NCBI GenBank assembly: GCA_965248685.1
Contig: CBDFKC010000004.1
Location: forward strand, 248,001 to 312,000
Direction: 5' to 3'
Length of the DNA stretch: 64,000 nt
Source of the DNA: VYFG01 sp965248685
Lineage (GTDB): Bacteria; Pseudomonadota; Gammaproteobacteria; Arenicellales; Poriferihabitantaceae
Shown here: positions 62,612 through 64,000 of the stretch, in pieces
Numbering within the stretch: the stretch's first letter is position 1
How the letters are laid out: every line of letters begins with the position of its first letter
The notes under the pieces: generated by a model
Databases searched by the model: none
What the model was told of the DNA's origin: nothing
What the model saw: only the letters and a program-made list of their open reading frames with translations
Position numbers and translations under genes: made by a program

Positions 62612-63213
62612 TGAATTTCAGCGTCCGCGATAACGCCTTTGGTGGAAGGTATGTCCTGAAACTCGGATCTAGCTACTGCCTGTCGAAGCGCCAATGCCAC
62701 TGCCTTAAACCCGGCCTCGGCCCGGTGGTGATCATTGTCACCTTTAAGCATATCCAGATGCAGGCTGATCCGCGCGTTCATGGCCAGAGACTGAAAGATA
62801 TGCGGAATATTTTCGCAAGACAATTGACCCAACCGTTCCCGCTTTAACCCGAGATTTATCGCAGCATAGGGTCGACCGGAAATATCTACCACCGCCCGGG
62901 CCAATGCTTCGTCAAGTGGCACGTAAGCGAAGCCGAACCGTTGAATTCCTGCACAGTCACCAAGGGCCTGGTTGAGAGCTGATCCAAGCGCCAGGGCACA
63001 ATCTTCTGTAGTGTGATGATCATCAATTTCGACATCTCCGATTGCGTTAAGAGTCAGGTCGAAGCGGGCATGGCGGGCCAATGCAGTCAGCATATGATCG
63101 AGAAAACCAATGCCGGTATGTATTTTGGCTTCTCCTCGGCCATCGATATTGAGGCTTAGGTCAATTTTTGTTTCAGATGTTTGGCGCTGGATGGTGATAA
63201 TTCTTGAATTCAT
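62608..63213 (-). CDS. hisB: Imidazoleglycerol-phosphate dehydratase (step 6)
   Basis: A 201-residue single-function IGPD without the N-terminal phosphatase of enterobacterial HisB. Metal-binding motifs: GFLDHML, DDHHTTEDCALALG and DNDHHRAEAGFKA. It follows hisC by a single base and overlaps the hisH-hisF gene by four. Confidence 0.93.
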   Translation of the reverse strand: MNSRIITIQRQTSETKIDLSLNIDGRGEAKIHTGIGFLDHMLTALARHARFDLTLNAIGDVEIDDHHTTEDCALALGSALNQALGDCAGIQRFGFAYVPLDEALARAVVDISGRPYAAINLGLKRERLGQLSCENIPHIFQSLAMNARISLHLDMLKGDNDHHRAEAGFKAVALALRQAVARSEFQDIPSTKGVIADAEIQ

Positions 63214-63214
63214 T

Positions 63215-64000
63215 TTAGTTGGTTACCGGGTTGGCTTTCGGTTGAGCATTAATTGCCGTGGGTAGTGCTTTATCGAAGGCGTATATCAATCTATCGAAGT
63301 TATCCTGGTCTCCCGGAATGGAAATTCGGAGACAGGATTGAATCGCGGGGCGATTCGCAAATCTTCGCACCAGGATGTCTTGAGCCTCAAGGCATTGCAC
63401 TACGTCATCGGCTCGGTTTGCGAAGTCGGCAAACAGAAAGTTAGCCTGAGATTCGGCGACCACCAATCCTTTATTGACCAGATACTCCTGTAATAATGGA
63501 CGGAGTCTGCGAACTTCAGCAATATGATTTCGAAATTCGAGATCATTACTCAATAGTCGTCGCTCGGTTATCGCCAGAGAAAGTCCGGATACCGGGTAAG
63601 GGCTACCGGCACTGGTCAGGGTTTCGATTATTGGCTTACTCGCGACCGCATAGCCGACTCTGCAACCAGCCAGACCCCAGGCCTTTGAGAAGGTGCGTAT
63701 CACAATTAAATTCGGAAATTCGAGAACTCTGTTGGTTAAATCCTCGTCGGCATAATCCGCGTACACGTGGTCGAGTACAACCGCGGTATTGCCAGCCATA
63801 TGGCATAATTTTTCCAACTCTTCCGCGGTTATGGTCAGACCGGTTGGGTTGTTCGGCGAGGTAATAAATATTGCAGCGGTGGATTCGGATATGTTGCTGA
63901 TTATTGACGCCATGGGGAACTGCTTTTCCCAGGGGACCGGAACGATAGTGGCACCGGCGATCTCGCCATAACGGCGCAACATTTCAAATTCGGGAACCGG
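63215..64000 (-). CDS. hisC: Histidinol-phosphate aminotransferase (5' end outside window)
   Basis: The C-terminal ~262 residues of a fold-type I aminotransferase: SPNNPTG, VLDHVYADY, the PLP lysine in TFSKAWGLAGCRVGYA and the late LRISIPGDQDNFDRL. The frame runs past the window edge (three P/V/P codons and EFE before the first ATG at 63982), so the true start lies beyond 64000. The position directly before hisB and one base away confirms HisC over other aminotransferases. Confidence 0.9.
   Translation of the reverse strand, partial: PVPEFEMLRRYGEIAGATIVPVPWEKQFPMASIISNISESTAAIFITSPNNPTGLTITAEELEKLCHMAGNTAVVLDHVYADYADEDLTNRVLEFPNLIVIRTFSKAWGLAGCRVGYAVASKPIIETLTSAGSPYPVSGLSLAITERRLLSNDLEFRNHIAEVRRLRPLLQEYLVNKGLVVAESQANFLFADFANRADDVVQCLEAQDILVRRFANRPAIQSCLRISIPGDQDNFDRLIYAFDKALPTAINAQPKANPVTN

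Overview
The window is a dense stretch of bacterial chromosome, most likely from a free-living, probably marine or soil, gammaproteobacterium. This is inferred from the gene families (a DUF3461 protein, a Tat-exported solute-binding protein, cobalamin-dependent MetH) and from palindromes matching the proteobacterial OxyR, FNR/Anr and CRP consensus sequences. No rRNA, tRNA, CRISPR array, prophage or plasmid gene was seen. No species name can be given from the sequence alone.

Layout. Positions 1-4,900 are AT-rich and decayed: the tail of a possible methyltransferase, an ICMT-family gene broken by one in-frame TGA, a possible group II intron remnant, a PLP-dependent threonine-synthase-like gene, a membrane-anchored carboxypeptidase-regulatory-like protein, an orphan HicB-like protein and palindromic repeats. 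Positions 4,900-8,080 hold a catalase with a textbook terminator and an OxyR-like site, and a divergent outer-membrane-type protein. Positions 8,180-16,710 hold an M81 peptidase and a universal stress protein converging on a complete oligopeptide ABC transporter operon. Positions 17,200-28,710 are mostly single metabolic genes: MFS and EamA transporters, DUF899, YdcF, a Nudix hydrolase, a DapA-like aldolase, an LLM flavin monooxygenase, a zeta-toxin-like P-loop kinase, a TauE/SafE permease, an FMN-dependent alpha-hydroxy-acid dehydrogenase and a 3-hydroxyisobutyrate-dehydrogenase-like enzyme.

Positions 29,060-35,150 carry a second peptide-type ABC operon behind a perfect FNR/Anr-type box, ending in a DUF3461 gene. 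Positions 35,180-43,230 hold an MFS transporter, an M24 peptidase relic that has lost its catalytic domain, an amidase, a sulfatase, a ketopantoate-reductase-like gene, the tail of a dead alpha-hydroxy-acid dehydrogenase, a gamma-butyrobetaine-hydroxylase-like dioxygenase and a GFA protein. Positions 43,490-46,630 carry the most unusual locus: a CRP-like site, a small basic protein and an 886-residue protein that fuses a complete type-3 copper (tyrosinase) domain to a von Willebrand factor A domain. Positions 46,990-49,340 are AT-rich, with two unknown small membrane proteins and a complete IS3-family element flanked by a 3-bp target duplication.

Positions 49,850-59,900 hold metF, metH, a SWIM/SNF2 helicase and a non-pyrrolysine MttB-family methyltransferase. 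The last 4 kb is a compact histidine operon (hisC, hisB, a hisH-hisF fusion and a hisA-hisI-hisE fusion) with genes overlapping or abutting by 1-4 bases, so that steps 2-7 of histidine synthesis sit on four polypeptides.

Taken together the gene set suggests a scavenger of peptides, amides, sulfate esters and quaternary amines. The folate/B12 one-carbon genes could receive methyl groups released by the MttB-family enzyme, but that link is inference.
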